From assembly GCA_910574345.1 (NCBI GenBank), contig CAJSZV010000001.1, positions 229,127 to 293,126 of the forward strand: a stretch of 64,000 nt of DNA, given 5' to 3'. The notes beneath the pieces are model-generated. The model did not search any database, was not told where the DNA came from, and was given only the letters and a program-made list of their open reading frames with translations. Below are positions 26,087 through 36,517 of this stretch, piece by piece (position 1 is the first letter of the stretch; each line of letters starts with the position of its first letter). Origin of the DNA: Clostridiaceae bacterium. Its GTDB lineage: Bacteria > Bacillota > Clostridia > Lachnospirales > Lachnospiraceae. Both the position numbers and the translations under genes were made by a program.

Positions 26087-26908
26087 TTATTTTCCGTCAA
26101 TATCAAAGGTTACAATGGCGTAATCTCCCAGGGCATGAGGAACCGGGATGGAGAAGTAGAGGGTTCCTTCATGGGTATAACTGAAAGATTCCGGGAAAAG
26201 GGCGTCAGGCGCGGAGCTTAAGGGGAAGTCGGCCTGATTGAAAAGTTTCGTATATTCTTCTATGGAAGAAGCTGCCCGGTGAGCCAGCAGGGCCTGGGTC
26301 AAATCTGGCGTGGACTGATAGAACCGTACATCGTCTGACATCAGATACCCGGCCATGGTGTAGGCATCGGAGTAGTCATTGAATCCAAGGCTTTTCACCT
26401 GCTTTAAGTCCAGGGTATTGGTGTAGAAGATATTGGTGGGATAGGCGGCTGATTCTGTCTTGCAGGTGCCTTTATACACCGCTGTCAGCCGGCTCCGGTC
26501 CACGGATATGACTTTGCATGTGACATCTAAGGTCACGGGATCTTCCGCTGTATAATAATCTTTGATGGCGATGGCATTGGATCGGAGCAGCTCATTGACC
26601 CCCTCCTGGATCTTGGAATCCGTAAGATTGGAAACCACGGGATATTCTATGGAAACGTTGTCTTCCTTAAATGTCTCGATTCTGGCCGATACATTGGCGG
26701 AGGAATCGGGAAGGGTCTGAGCGCTGTCTTTCGTCTCAGGGGCAGTAGTTACCTCCACGGCAGCCGTAGTGGGAGCCATGGTCTCACGGACAGCGGCAGT
26801 AGTGCCGTGGATGCCGGATAAGTCCACTTCCTCGTGCTTTTTCGTGCACCCGAACATGGACAGGGCCGAGGCGAAAACCAGTACGGGCAATCTATAGGTA
26901 TGTTTCAT
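26087..26908 (-). CDS. DUF4163/DUF3298-type lipoprotein
   Basis: About 273 residues, ATG with AAAGGAG upstream. A short signal ends in a lipobox-like ALSMFGC (Cys 21), followed by a Thr/Ala-rich linker ([20 protein letters not shown]). The domain beginning [20 protein letters not shown] resembles the DUF4163 (PdaC/RsiV-like) fold, and the later VTFDI end fits DUF3298. Such proteins sit on the outer membrane face in Gram-positives; in RsiV the fold senses lysozyme. No sigma factor is adjacent here, so that role is not implied. It is probably co-transcribed with upp. Confidence 0.68.
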   Translation of the reverse strand: MKHTYRLPVLVFASALSMFGCTKKHEEVDLSGIHGTTAAVRETMAPTTAAVEVTTAPETKDSAQTLPDSSANVSARIETFKEDNVSIEYPVVSNLTDSKIQEGVNELLRSNAIAIKDYYTAEDPVTLDVTCKVISVDRSRLTAVYKGTCKTESAAYPTNIFYTNTLDLKQVKSLGFNDYSDAYTMAGYLMSDDVRFYQSTPDLTQALLAHRAASSIEEYTKLFNQADFPLSSAPDALFPESFSYTHEGTLYFSIPVPHALGDYAIVTFDIDGK

Positions 26909-26937
26909 AAGATGATTCTCCTTTGTGCGTTTTCCTG

Positions 26938-26943
26938 ATTATA
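26938..26943 (-). promoter_or_regulatory. Extended -10 promoter element for the lipoprotein-upp operon
   Basis: On the minus strand TGATATAAT gives an extended -10 (TATAAT at 26938-26943) about 30 nt before the lipoprotein start. No good -35 is visible 17 nt upstream. Confidence 0.45.
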
Positions 26944-27030
26944 TCATATGGAAGAAGATTTTAAAAGTACGGAGCGAAAGAAAAAGAAATAAAAAGCCGG
27001 CGGCACAAGGAAAATGCCTGAATTCCTTGA

Positions 27031-28583
<1,553 letters not shown>

Positions 28584-28584
<1 letters not shown>

Positions 28585-28925
28585 TGCCATTTATTGATTC
28601 CAAAATCACAGTACCGGTTACCAAAGAAAAGAAGGAAAAGATTAAGGCCAAATTAGGCCAGGCAATTTCCGCTCTTCACAAGACGGAGAACTATCTGATG
28701 GTGGGCATTGAGAGCGACTATGACCTGTGGCTGGCCGGCAAAAAGCTGGAAAGGGGCGCCTATGTGTCTGTCAGCCTTTATGGCAGCGCGTCGCCGTCGG
28801 ATTATGACAGCATGACAGGGAAAATATGCGGCATATTGGAGGAGGAACTTGGGATTCCCGGTTCGTCTGTCTATGTCACATACCATCCGGTGTCGGACTG
28901 GGGATGGAACGGGAGTAATTTTTAA
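28584..28925 (+). CDS. MIF-like tautomerase superfamily protein
   Basis: About 113 residues from the ATG at 28584 (AAGGAGTGGGGG upstream; overlap TAATG with the GH1 gene). The N-terminus MPFIDSKITVPVT exposes Pro 2 after Met removal, the catalytic base of macrophage migration inhibitory factor-type tautomerases. The length, the central KTENYLMVGIESDYDLWLAG segment and the DWGWNGSNF end also fit the MIF branch. Keto-enol tautomerisation of a phenylpyruvate-like compound is the family activity; the natural substrate is unknown. Confidence 0.8.
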
Positions 28926-28940
28926 AGAGAATGCAGGGAA

Positions 28941-28978
28941 AACCGCAGGCCGGGCATTTGCCGGTCTGCGGTTCTTTT
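28941..28978 (+). terminator. Rho-independent terminator after the tautomerase gene
   Basis: AACCGCAGGCCGG (28941-28953) pairs with CCGGTCTGCGGTT (28961-28973), followed by CTTTT. Confidence 0.85.
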
Positions 28979-29040
28979 GAACTGCAAAGGGTTTTTCCCG
29001 GATGCTGTAGGGAAAAATCATAGATGATGACAGATTATTC

Positions 29041-29069
29041 TTGACAAAATACTATGTATTATATAGTAT
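29041..29069 (+). promoter_or_regulatory. Promoter of the padR-DUF1700 operon
   Basis: TTGACA (29041-29046), 17 nt, TAGTAT (29064-29069); the padR start lies 26 nt further on. Confidence 0.8.
29049..29069. promoter_or_regulatory. PadR-type operator (inverted repeat)
   Basis: ATACTAT (29049-29055) and ATAGTAT (29063-29069) form a perfect 7-bp inverted repeat with a 7-bp centre. It covers the spacer and -10 of the promoter, consistent with autorepression by the PadR protein encoded just downstream. Confidence 0.65.
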
Positions 29070-29094
29070 AGTGTTATACATAGGAGGTGGCAGA

Positions 29095-29409
29095 ATGGAC
29101 TCTCAGGTGAAGAAAGGGCTTTTAGAGTTTTATATACTTTCAAAACTTTCCAGGGAAGAGTCTTATGGGTATCAGATGATAAAGGATCTGGCGGATTTAG
29201 TGGAGATATCAGAGTCTACTTTGTATCCCATTCTCAGGCGTTTGGAAGGAGGAGGAGATGTGGATACTTACAGCAGGGAATATAACAGCAGGATAAGGCG
29301 GTATTACAGAATTACCCAAAAGGGCAGGGAACGTCTGGCGGAATTTAACCGGGAACAGTGGAAACTCCGAAAAATTTTGAGATACATAGAAGGAAAGGAA
29401 GAAGGATGA
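29095..29409 (+). CDS. PadR family transcriptional regulator
   Basis: About 104 residues, ATG preceded by TAGGAGGTGG. The winged-helix pattern KKGLLEFYILSKLSREESYG, ESTLYPILRRLEGGG and RRYYRITQKGRERL is typical of the short PadR group (PadR-s2). It is expected to bind its own inverted-repeat operator as a dimer and to dissociate on ligand binding. It overlaps the DUF1700 gene by ATGA, the common PadR/DUF1700 pairing in Firmicutes, where the two respond to envelope stress or small molecules. Confidence 0.92.
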   Translation: MDSQVKKGLLEFYILSKLSREESYGYQMIKDLADLVEISESTLYPILRRLEGGGDVDTYSREYNSRIRRYYRITQKGRERLAEFNREQWKLRKILRYIEGKEEG

Positions 29410-29858
29410 GGAAAGAAGAGTTTTTAAAAGATTTAGGCAGGAGTCTGGGGAAGCTGAAGAGAGAGGAGAGAAGGCGGCAGCTGGAGTATTTTGACGAGCT
29501 CTTAAAAGATATGGCGGAAGGGGGCATGAGCGAGGAAGAGGCGGTGGAAAAGTTGGGACAGCCTAGAGACCTGGCGGGGAGTATTCTGGAACAGATGCCG
29601 AAAGAGAGTTTTAGAAAGATGGATGTGAGGGGAGTGATACTGTGCTGCGCCAGTCTGGTTTGTGTAACCGCTACGCTCATATTTATTAAATTAAGCCATG
29701 GCATTTCTTTTTATGTGGGCGGAGGTGACGGACCTACCAGCGTCTTTGTGGCAGGACGGGTGGGAAGACCGGCGGTTCTTTATGTTGTGACGGCATTGGC
29801 CCTTGGGGCTACAGCGGTTCACTATGTGCGGAAAGGAAAAAGAGGCGGCAGGTATTGA
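29406..29858 (+). CDS. DUF1700 family membrane protein
   Basis: About 150 residues, starting in an ATGA overlap with padR. The N-terminal half is the charged helical DUF1700 domain (MRKEEFLKDLGRSLGKLKRE, SEEEAVEKLGQPRDLAGSIL). Two hydrophobic segments follow (~75-95, VRGVILCCASLVCVTATLIF, and ~123-140, VLYVVTALALGATAVHYV). The family is found with PadR regulators and is thought to pass a membrane signal; no activity is defined. The short length and only two membrane segments make it a small family member. Confidence 0.8.
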   Translation: MRKEEFLKDLGRSLGKLKREERRRQLEYFDELLKDMAEGGMSEEEAVEKLGQPRDLAGSILEQMPKESFRKMDVRGVILCCASLVCVTATLIFIKLSHGISFYVGGGDGPTSVFVAGRVGRPAVLYVVTALALGATAVHYVRKGKRGGRY

Positions 29859-29914
29859 CACAGGATTCACTCTGTGAAAGAATATATGTAAGAAAAGGAA
29901 GGAGAAGGCCCTCT

Positions 29915-31390
29915 ATGGAATATGTCATGGGAATTGATCTGGGAACTTCGTCAGTGAAGGCGGTTTTGATGAACCGGGAGGGAAAGACAACAGCGGCAGC
30001 AGGCCGGGAATACGAGATTATGATTTCCCATGCCGGGTATGCCGTTCAGGATCCGGAGGACTGGTGGAGGAAGACAAAAGAAGCGGCAGTCCAGGTCCTT
30101 GCTCATGAGAGGGCTTTGCCGGATTCCGTGAAAGGAATCGGCTTTTCCGGTCAGATGCACGGCCTGGTGGCTTTGGACAGAGAGGGAAAGCCGCTGATGC
30201 CTGCCGTCATCTGGATGGACCAGAGAGCAGGAGCCCAGCAGAAGCGGATCATGGAACTGGTCAGGGAGAAGGGGCTTGAGAAGGAATTGATGAATAAGCC
30301 TTTGACGGGAATGATGATCTGTTCCCTTTTATGGGTGAAGGACAATGAGCCGGATATCTACAGGAAAATCGCCCATGTGCTCCTTCCTAAGGACTACATC
30401 CGATATCGGTTTGGCGGCGGTTATGACACGGACGAGACCGATGCGGGAGGAAGCCTGGCGTTTTCCGTAAGAGACCGGAAATGGTGCGTAAAACTGCTGG
30501 AAGCTTTGGAAATTTCACCGGAGCTGTTCCCCGAGGTCCTAAGACCTTATGAACCGGCAGGCATGGTGTCAGAGGAAGCAGCCCGCGAGACCGGACTTAA
30601 GGAGGGAACCATGCTGGCAGCGGGAGGGGCCGATTCAGCCATGCAGCTGACGGGAAACGGAATCGTCAGTGAGGAATGCCTGTGCTGCAATATCGGAACC
30701 GCTTCCCAGATTCTGGCGGTTTCCTCAAAGCCTCTGTATGACAAGGAACTGCGGACCCAGACCTTATGTCACAGCATTCCCGGATTCTGGTATGTTCAGT
30801 GCGGCAGTTTAAACGGAGGAAGCGCCTTAGGGTGGCTGAGAAAAAAGATATTAAAGACAGAAAAAAGCTATGAACAGTTAGACCGGGAAGCCGGAGAGAC
30901 AGCCTGCGGCTCCAAAGGTCTTGTGTTTCTCCCCCACCTGGCAGGAGAGAGAGCGCCTTTTGAGAATCCTTATGCCAGGGGAGTATTTTCCGGGCTTTCC
31001 ATGGAGACGGAGCAGGCCCATTTGGTGAGAGCGGTTATGGAGGGTGTGGCCATGAATCTCAGGCTGTGCTATGATCTGTTTTATGATATGGGGCTGGGTT
31101 CAAAGAAGTATCTGGTGATGTCCGGCGGAGGTGCCAAGGGAGAGACCTGGCGGCGGATTTTTGCAGATGTGTTCCGGCTTCCGGTATACAGGACGAAAGG
31201 TACAGAGGAGGCATGTGCCGGGGCGGCCCTTATGGCGGCAGCAGCTTTGGGGTGGTATTCGTCAGTGAAGGAGGGCGTGGAGCATAGGGCCGGATTGGAA
31301 GCGGAACCCCTATTTCCTGTGGACGGACATGTAAGCCTCTATGAAGAGATGAGAGGCAGATTTGCCGGATTGTATGACCAATACAAGTAA
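29915..31390 (+). CDS. xylB: Xylulokinase (FGGY family carbohydrate kinase)
   Basis: About 491 residues from the ATG at 29915 (GGAAGGAGAAGG upstream). It phosphorylates D-xylulose with ATP. Visible motifs: MGIDLGTSSVKAVLMN (phosphate 1 loop), GFSGQMHGLVALD, VIWMDQRAG (substrate region characteristic of xylulokinases), AAGGADSAMQLTGNG, and MSGGGAKGETWRRIFADVF near the C-terminus. No xylose isomerase is adjacent, so the call rests on sequence alone; other FGGY ketose kinases are possible. It follows padR-DUF1700 by 56 nt. Confidence 0.87.
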   Translation: MEYVMGIDLGTSSVKAVLMNREGKTTAAAGREYEIMISHAGYAVQDPEDWWRKTKEAAVQVLAHERALPDSVKGIGFSGQMHGLVALDREGKPLMPAVIWMDQRAGAQQKRIMELVREKGLEKELMNKPLTGMMICSLLWVKDNEPDIYRKIAHVLLPKDYIRYRFGGGYDTDETDAGGSLAFSVRDRKWCVKLLEALEISPELFPEVLRPYEPAGMVSEEAARETGLKEGTMLAAGGADSAMQLTGNGIVSEECLCCNIGTASQILAVSSKPLYDKELRTQTLCHSIPGFWYVQCGSLNGGSALGWLRKKILKTEKSYEQLDREAGETACGSKGLVFLPHLAGERAPFENPYARGVFSGLSMETEQAHLVRAVMEGVAMNLRLCYDLFYDMGLGSKKYLVMSGGGAKGETWRRIFADVFRLPVYRTKGTEEACAGAALMAAAALGWYSSVKEGVEHRAGLEAEPLFPVDGHVSLYEEMRGRFAGLYDQYK

Positions 31391-31453
31391 CCGTTCAGAC
31401 TGTCCCAACGGTTGCCAATATAAAAAAAATCTGTTAATTGAGGAAAAATATGC

Positions 31454-31482
31454 TTGTCAAACCAATAAATCTATGCTAGAAT
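31454..31482 (+). promoter_or_regulatory. Promoter of tRNA-Leu
   Basis: TTGTCA (31454-31459), 17 nt, TAGAAT (31477-31482), with an extended TGC before the -10. It lies 23 nt upstream of the tRNA. Confidence 0.75.
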
Positions 31483-31505
31483 AACTAACGTTGCAAGAAG
31501 TGAAA

Positions 31506-31588
31506 GCCGGCCTGTCGGAATGGCAGACGAGGTGGACTCAAAATCCATTGGTAGCAATACCGTGCGGGTTCAAGTCCCGCGGCCGGCA
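31506..31588 (+). tRNA. tRNA-Leu(CAA)
   Basis: The acceptor arm GCCGGCC (31506-31512) pairs with GGCCGGC (31581-31587), with A as discriminator. The anticodon loop CTCAAAA gives anticodon CAA (leucine, UUG). A long variable arm and the GCGGG-TTCAAGT-CCCGC T-arm complete a class II tRNA. The 3' CCA is not encoded. Confidence 0.93.
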
Positions 31589-31603
31589 CTCCTTGGCAGG
31601 GGC

Positions 31604-31654
31604 AAAATCGCTGGAGATTCGGGACATTTTCGAATTCAGGCGATTTTTTCTTTT
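31604..31654 (+). terminator. Terminator after tRNA-Leu
   Basis: AAAATCGC..GATTCG pairs with CGAATTCAGGCGATTTT across a short loop and is followed by TTTTCTTTT. Confidence 0.75.
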
Positions 31655-31692
31655 GAGCGAAGTGAAAGATGGATTCAGGAGGACAAAAAGAC

Positions 31693-32268
31693 ATGGGCAG
31701 AATTCAGACATTGATAAAAGGGGTTTACGCAGGATTTATGATCGGTATAGGGGGGATGGTGTATCTGTCGGCGGAGAGTAAGACAGTGGGTTCCCTTTTA
31801 TTTTCCTTCGGCCTTCTGACCATTGTGACCCAGGGCTTTTTTCTTTACACGGGGAAGATCGGATTTGTAAAAAGTGTAAAGGAACTTCCGGATATGGGCA
31901 TAATTATTCTGGGAAATTACGCGGGCACCTATGTGGCGGCCCTTCTTGCCCGCCTGGCCAATGTGAATATCAGTACGGTGCAGCTGGCGGAGAAAAAACT
32001 TGGAGCTGCCGTTCCCAGCGTGTTTTTTCTGTCCGTTCTCTGCGGAATTATGATGTATCTGGCCATAGACAATTATAATAAGTCGAAAAATATCGTTTTC
32101 ATCATAGCGCCGGTTATGATATTTATTCTGTCCGGCTTTGAACATTCCGTGGCAAACATGTTTTATTTCCACCTGGCAGGCGCCTATAGTCTCAGGGCTT
32201 TTGCCTATCTGCTGGTTATGGCGGCAGGCAATGGAATAGGGGCCAAAATATTCAGTTTGAAGCCATGA
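31693..32268 (+). CDS. Formate/nitrite transporter (FNT) family channel
   Basis: About 191 residues from the ATG at 31693 (AGGAGGA nine bases upstream); an ATG at 31669 lacks a good site. It is an integral membrane protein with about six hydrophobic helices: LIKGVYAGFMIGIGGMVYLS, LLFSFGLLTIVTQGFFLYTG, IIILGNYAGTYVAALLARL, VFFLSVLCGIMMYLAI, FIIAPVMIFILSGFEHSVAN and YLLVMAAGNGIGA. GFEHSVANMFYF is the FNT hallmark containing the central histidine. The protein is shorter than the usual ~260 residues. It is probably a channel for formate or a similar small anion; specificity is not readable. Confidence 0.85.
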   Translation: MGRIQTLIKGVYAGFMIGIGGMVYLSAESKTVGSLLFSFGLLTIVTQGFFLYTGKIGFVKSVKELPDMGIIILGNYAGTYVAALLARLANVNISTVQLAEKKLGAAVPSVFFLSVLCGIMMYLAIDNYNKSKNIVFIIAPVMIFILSGFEHSVANMFYFHLAGAYSLRAFAYLLVMAAGNGIGAKIFSLKP

Positions 32269-32273
32269 ACCCA

Positions 32274-32302
32274 TTGACATTTTCTGACAGGAATGATATG
32301 TT
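32274..32302 (+). promoter_or_regulatory. Promoter of the Pot-type ABC operon
   Basis: TTGACA (32274-32279), 17 nt, TATGTT (32297-32302), with an extended TGA before the -10. It lies about 50 nt upstream of the first permease gene. Confidence 0.75.
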
Positions 32303-32351
32303 AATTTAGTCAGATATTTATAAAAGCAACAAAAGAAAGGTGGGACTCCCC

Positions 32352-33185
32352 TTGCTTGAGAAAAAAACAAAAATATACTGGCTGTTTATCCTGCCAGGCT
32401 GTCTGTTTCTGGCATTTTTCATGCTGATACCCCTGTTTTCCCTGTTATTTAAATCTTTTGTCGATGAAGGCGGCAGATTCTCGCTGGCCAACTATTTTGC
32501 GTTGTTTGAAAGCACTTATTTTAAACAGGTATTCTTAAGGAGTATCCGTCTGAGTCTGACAAGCACGGTTGTGTGCGCCTTTTTAGGGTTTCCCACCGCT
32601 TATTATATCTCCAAATATTCAAAGAATAAAGGCGTGCTTATGGCTCTTGCCGTGTTCCCCATGTTTACAAGCCCTGTGATCCGTTCCTTCAGCTGGATGG
32701 TAATCCTGGGCAAGAAGGGAATCGTCAATGACCTTCTGGTGAAGTCAGGAATCGTGTCAAAGCCCATTGGCCTTTTGTATAACGAATTTTCCATGATCGT
32801 TGGATTTATCCAGCTGTTTCTGCCTCTGATGATCTTATCCCTCATCGGAATTATGGATAATATTTCCGAAGATCTGAATCTGGCGGCGGGAAGTCTGGGC
32901 GCTTCCAGATTAGGGACGTTTCGGCATGTGGTTCTGCCTTTGAGCATTCCCGGCCTGGTGACGGGGAGCGTGCTGGTGTTTACCGGGTGTCTGACGGCTT
33001 ATACTACACCCCAGCTGCTGGGGGGAACGGATACCAGGGTTTTGGCCACCATGATCTATCAGCAGGCCATGTCTCTTGGCGACTGGACCCAGGCCTCTGT
33101 GGTGGCAGTGGTGATGATTGTGGTTACCATCGCAGTGTCAAGTGTGATTAACGGGATCAGCCGGAAGCTGAACCCGACCATATAG
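32352..33185 (+). CDS. Spermidine/putrescine-type ABC transporter permease
   Basis: About 277 residues from a TTG at 32352 with AAAGGTGGG upstream; a GTG at 32340 is the alternative start. It has six membrane segments, beginning YWLFILPGCLFLAFFMLIPL, and the binding-protein-dependent transport motif EDLNLAAGSLGASRLGTFRH (EAA loop that docks the ATPase). The order permease-ATPase-binding protein-permease resembles PotB-A-D-C. It imports a small cationic or amide-type solute together with its neighbours; polyamine specificity is inferred from family only. Confidence 0.85.
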   Translation: MLEKKTKIYWLFILPGCLFLAFFMLIPLFSLLFKSFVDEGGRFSLANYFALFESTYFKQVFLRSIRLSLTSTVVCAFLGFPTAYYISKYSKNKGVLMALAVFPMFTSPVIRSFSWMVILGKKGIVNDLLVKSGIVSKPIGLLYNEFSMIVGFIQLFLPLMILSLIGIMDNISEDLNLAAGSLGASRLGTFRHVVLPLSIPGLVTGSVLVFTGCLTAYTTPQLLGGTDTRVLATMIYQQAMSLGDWTQASVVAVVMIVVTIAVSSVINGISRKLNPTI

Positions 33186-33224
33186 GTTCGATAACTCCCA
33201 TGGGGAAAGGTAAAGGAGAAGGAT

Positions 33225-34262
33225 ATGGCGCTTTTGGAATTGCAGAATATAACTGCCGGATATGACAAGAATGTGATACTGAAGGATCTGGATTTTCAGG
33301 TAGAGAAAGGGGAGCTTGTCTCTCTTTTAGGTTCCAGCGGATGCGGGAAGACCACAACTCTGCGTCTGATCGCTGGGTTTTCCACTCCCATGGCTGGTAA
33401 ATTCATGTTTGATGGAAAGGATTATACTCAGGTTCCGTTAAATAAGAGAAACTTCGGCTTTGTGTTTCAGAGCTATGCTCTGTTTCCCCATATGACGGTT
33501 TTTGACAATGTGGCATTCGGCCTTAAGATGCGCAGGGTTCCCCAGGACCAGATGAAAAAAGAGGTTATGGAGATGCTTGAGACAGTGGATCTGGGCGGAT
33601 TTGAGAATCGTTTTCCCAAGGAGATGTCAGGCGGTCAGCGGCAGAGGGTGGCTCTTGCAAGAGCTCTGGTGATCAAGCCGGACCTGCTGCTTTTGGACGA
33701 GCCTTTGAGCAACTTGGACGCCAAGCTTCGTGTGAAGATGCGTGTGGAGATCAGACGCCTTCAGCAGAAGTTCGGCTTCACAGCCATCTATGTTACCCAT
33801 GACCAGGAGGAGTGTTTTGCCATCTCCGACAAAGTGGCCATTATGAACCACGGAGTTATCGAGCAGATGGACAGCCCTTCTGTGATCTATAATCACCCTA
33901 AGACCGAGTTTATCGCCCGGTTTGTGGGATTTGAGAATTTTATGGACTTGAAGCGGACGGACAGGGACGGTATCTACGTTCTGTCTGACGGAAGCAGAAT
34001 TCAGGCAGAGGGAGGAAAAAGCGGGGAGTCCTTTAAGGCCTGTATCCGGCCGGAGGATATCAGCATCGTGTCTGATGGAACCGATGCCCCCAATCCGCTG
34101 ACTGGTGAGGTTATGGTAAGTACATTTCTTGGAAAGCGCAACCAGTATAACGTGCGCACTGCAATCGGTGAGTTCGAGGTAAGCACAGACCAGGAGAGTG
34201 TTTACAAAATAGGAGACAGGGTGACATTATCCATGACTCCGGGGAAAATTATCTTGCTTTAA
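33225..34262 (+). CDS. Pot-type ABC transporter ATP-binding protein
   Basis: About 345 residues, ATG with AAAGGAGAAGG upstream. Walker A GSSGCGKTT, Q-loop FQSYALFPHM, signature MSGGQRQRVALARAL, Walker B LLLLDEPLSNLD and the H-loop YVTHDQEE are all intact. A C-terminal TOBE-like region (ACIRPEDISIVSD, FLGKRNQYNV) is typical of the PotA/FbpC group, where it can regulate transport. It is the cytoplasmic energising subunit for the two flanking permeases. Confidence 0.92.
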   Translation: MALLELQNITAGYDKNVILKDLDFQVEKGELVSLLGSSGCGKTTTLRLIAGFSTPMAGKFMFDGKDYTQVPLNKRNFGFVFQSYALFPHMTVFDNVAFGLKMRRVPQDQMKKEVMEMLETVDLGGFENRFPKEMSGGQRQRVALARALVIKPDLLLLDEPLSNLDAKLRVKMRVEIRRLQQKFGFTAIYVTHDQEECFAISDKVAIMNHGVIEQMDSPSVIYNHPKTEFIARFVGFENFMDLKRTDRDGIYVLSDGSRIQAEGGKSGESFKACIRPEDISIVSDGTDAPNPLTGEVMVSTFLGKRNQYNVRTAIGEFEVSTDQESVYKIGDRVTLSMTPGKIILL

Positions 34263-34282
34263 AGAAAAGGAGAGAAACAGTT

Positions 34283-35452
34283 ATGAAAAAAAGATTGTTA
34301 AGTGTTGTGATGGCTGCTGCTGTGACAGCGTCACTGACAGCCTGCGGCGGTTCCAATCAGGCGGAGACCACGGCAGCCGCGACTACGGCGGCGGAGACCA
34401 CGGCGGCAAAGGCCGAGGAACCTAAGGCGGCGGATGAGAGCCAGGCAGTGGAGACGGAAGCGCCGGGTGCCGAACTTCCTTCTTTTGAGGGACAGCAGCT
34501 GAGAGTGTCCACATTTTCCTTTAATGCGGAACTGCTTCAGAAGAATGTGTATGATCCTTTTATGGAGGCCACAGGCTGCGAACTCATCGTGGAAGGCGGC
34601 AAGAATGCAGAGCGTGTGACTAAGATTAAAGAGACGCCTGAGAATTACGATGTGGTAATCATCGGTGATGCCTTTGTTGCGGATATGATTGCTGACGGGC
34701 TCATTGATACCATAGATTCCAGCAAACTGACTAATTTGGACTATATCTATGACAATGCGAAGGCTCCTTTAGGTGAGGAGTACGGACCTGCCTATACATT
34801 TAACAGACTGGGTATTGTGTATGACAAGTCTACCTGCCCTGTTGAGATTACTTCCTGGGAGGATCTGTGGAATCCGGAACTGGAAGACAGCATTGCCATT
34901 CCTGATATCACTACAACTTCCGGCCCCTTGTTATATTACTCTGTAGCCAAGATGCTGGGTCTGACTCCGGGAACGGATGATGATGCCATCTTTGCAAAAT
35001 TTGAGGAGTTAAAGCCCAACATTATGAAGACCTACACCAGCGCCAATGACACCATTACCATGCTGAACCAGGGCGAGATCTCCGTGGCCGTGCTTCTTGA
35101 CTACTCCTACACTGCTGCAAAGTCTGCTTCCGAGGATTATGTATGGGTAGATCCGGAGGAAGGCGTATACAGCGGCTTTAACACTCTGAATATTATCAAG
35201 GGCAGCCCCAACAAGGAACTGGCTGAGGCATTTATTGATTTCTATATCTCCAAAGAAGTGCAGCTGGCCGAGGCTCTTGACGGTGTGGATTCTCCTGTCA
35301 GAACGGATGTGGAACTGACACCGGAGCAGGCGGCAAACTTTACTTACGGCAAGGAAATGATCGACAATCTGCTGATTCCAGATTGGACTGCAATCAATGT
35401 CAACAAGGCCGACTGGACCGCCAAGTGGAACGAGCTGTTCTCTGTACAGTAA
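34283..35452 (+). CDS. PotD-like extracellular solute-binding lipoprotein
   Basis: About 389 residues, with a lipoprotein signal ending SLTAC (Cys 21), followed by a Thr/Ala/Glu-rich linker (QAETTAAATTAAETTAAKAE). The mature part is a type II periplasmic-binding fold of the PotD/spermidine-putrescine branch: LRVSTFSFNAELLQKNVYDP, SWEDLWNPELEDSIAIPD, TMLNQGEISVAVLLDYS, FIDFYISKEVQ. It captures the substrate outside the cell. The conserved acidic polyamine-binding residues cannot be assigned from sequence alone, so the ligand stays open. Confidence 0.88.
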   Translation: MKKRLLSVVMAAAVTASLTACGGSNQAETTAAATTAAETTAAKAEEPKAADESQAVETEAPGAELPSFEGQQLRVSTFSFNAELLQKNVYDPFMEATGCELIVEGGKNAERVTKIKETPENYDVVIIGDAFVADMIADGLIDTIDSSKLTNLDYIYDNAKAPLGEEYGPAYTFNRLGIVYDKSTCPVEITSWEDLWNPELEDSIAIPDITTTSGPLLYYSVAKMLGLTPGTDDDAIFAKFEELKPNIMKTYTSANDTITMLNQGEISVAVLLDYSYTAAKSASEDYVWVDPEEGVYSGFNTLNIIKGSPNKELAEAFIDFYISKEVQLAEALDGVDSPVRTDVELTPEQAANFTYGKEMIDNLLIPDWTAINVNKADWTAKWNELFSVQ

Positions 35453-35548
35453 GTCAAAAAGCAGTGTCTGACACTGCGTTCATTACCCTATGAAAGCCGG
35501 ATGCCGGGGGCTTATCCCTGGCGCCGGCTGTCCGGGAAGGAGTTATCC

Positions 35549-36328
35549 ATGAAAAAGAGCAAATCTCTGTTTGTTGTTACGTTGCTGGTATATGTGTTCC
35601 TGATCGGCCCTCTGCTTGTGATTATGGCGGCCTCTTTCAGCGACACCACTTATCTGAAGTTTCCGGGAGAGGGCTTTACCCTGCGGTGGTATCAGCAGAT
35701 CATGCAGGTGAAAAGCTTTGGAAGCGCGGCAAAAAACAGTATTATCATTGCCTTTGGAGGCACTTTTGTGGCACTGCTTCTGGGACTGCCGGCGGCTTAT
35801 GCCCTGAACCGCTACCGGTTTAAGGGTAAGGAACTGATCAAGAGCCTGTTCTTGTCACCGGTTCTCATTCCGGTGATTGTGCTGGGTTTTGTTATGCTTC
35901 GGTATGTGGTAAACCGGTTTAAGCTTCCGGCTCTGCCCAGTCTTTTGATCGGCCATACTATTTTGTCCATTCCCTATGTCATGAGGGTGGTGACCTCCAG
36001 TCTTGCCAATTTTGATTTCTCCATGGAGGAGGCGGCAAGGATTCTGGGGGCAGGCAATGTATATACGTTTTTCCATATCCTGCTGCCTAATATTAAGTCG
36101 GGTATTGTGTCCGCCTGTATTATGGCAATCATCAACTCCTTCAACAATGTGTCCCTGTCAGCCTTTCTCACCAGCGCGGGAGTATCCATGCTGCCGATTG
36201 AGATGATGGCTTATGTGGAGTACCACTTTGATCCCACCATCGCGGCCCTTGCCACGCTTTTGATGGTGATTACCCTGGGGGTTATGCTGGTGATCGAGAA
36301 AACCCTGGGGCTTAAGAGTGTGGTGTAG
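35549..36328 (+). CDS. Spermidine/putrescine-type ABC transporter permease (second)
   Basis: About 259 residues from the ATG at 35549 (GGGAAGGAG upstream); an upstream start at 35501 would add a proline- and arginine-containing stretch not found in the family. Six membrane segments begin LFVVTLLVYVFLIGPLLVIM. The EAA motif reads MEEAARILGAGNVYTFFHIL. It corresponds to PotC and completes the importer. A terminator follows at 36354. Confidence 0.88.
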   Translation: MKKSKSLFVVTLLVYVFLIGPLLVIMAASFSDTTYLKFPGEGFTLRWYQQIMQVKSFGSAAKNSIIIAFGGTFVALLLGLPAAYALNRYRFKGKELIKSLFLSPVLIPVIVLGFVMLRYVVNRFKLPALPSLLIGHTILSIPYVMRVVTSSLANFDFSMEEAARILGAGNVYTFFHILLPNIKSGIVSACIMAIINSFNNVSLSAFLTSAGVSMLPIEMMAYVEYHFDPTIAALATLLMVITLGVMLVIEKTLGLKSVV

Positions 36329-36353
36329 AAAAAAATGAGGAACAATTAAATGT

Positions 36354-36400
36354 AAGGTGTAAGGTCTTTTCTGAATGGTCAGGGGCTTTACACCTTTTTT
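36354..36400 (+). terminator. Rho-independent terminator of the Pot-type operon
   Basis: AAGGTGTAA (36354-36362) pairs with TTACACCTT (36388-36396), followed by TTTT. Confidence 0.8.
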
Positions 36401-36422
36401 AGTTCCTGTTTACCGGTGACAT

Positions 36423-36450
36423 TTGGTGGAAAATTATAGGCCGATATGAT
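36423..36450 (+). promoter_or_regulatory. Possible promoter of the M20-GNAT-ChbG gene run
   Basis: TTGGTG (36423-36428), 16 nt, TATGAT (36445-36450), about 70 nt before the amidohydrolase start. Moderate match only. Confidence 0.4.
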
Positions 36451-36517
36451 AGGATATACAATAAGACAGGAATGGGTACAATGGCTTAAATACCCGCGGA
36501 AAGAAAGGGGAAGGAAA

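Noticed and set aside
31491-31781. Open frame covering tRNA-Leu
   Set aside because: It runs through the tRNA and its terminator; no coding features.
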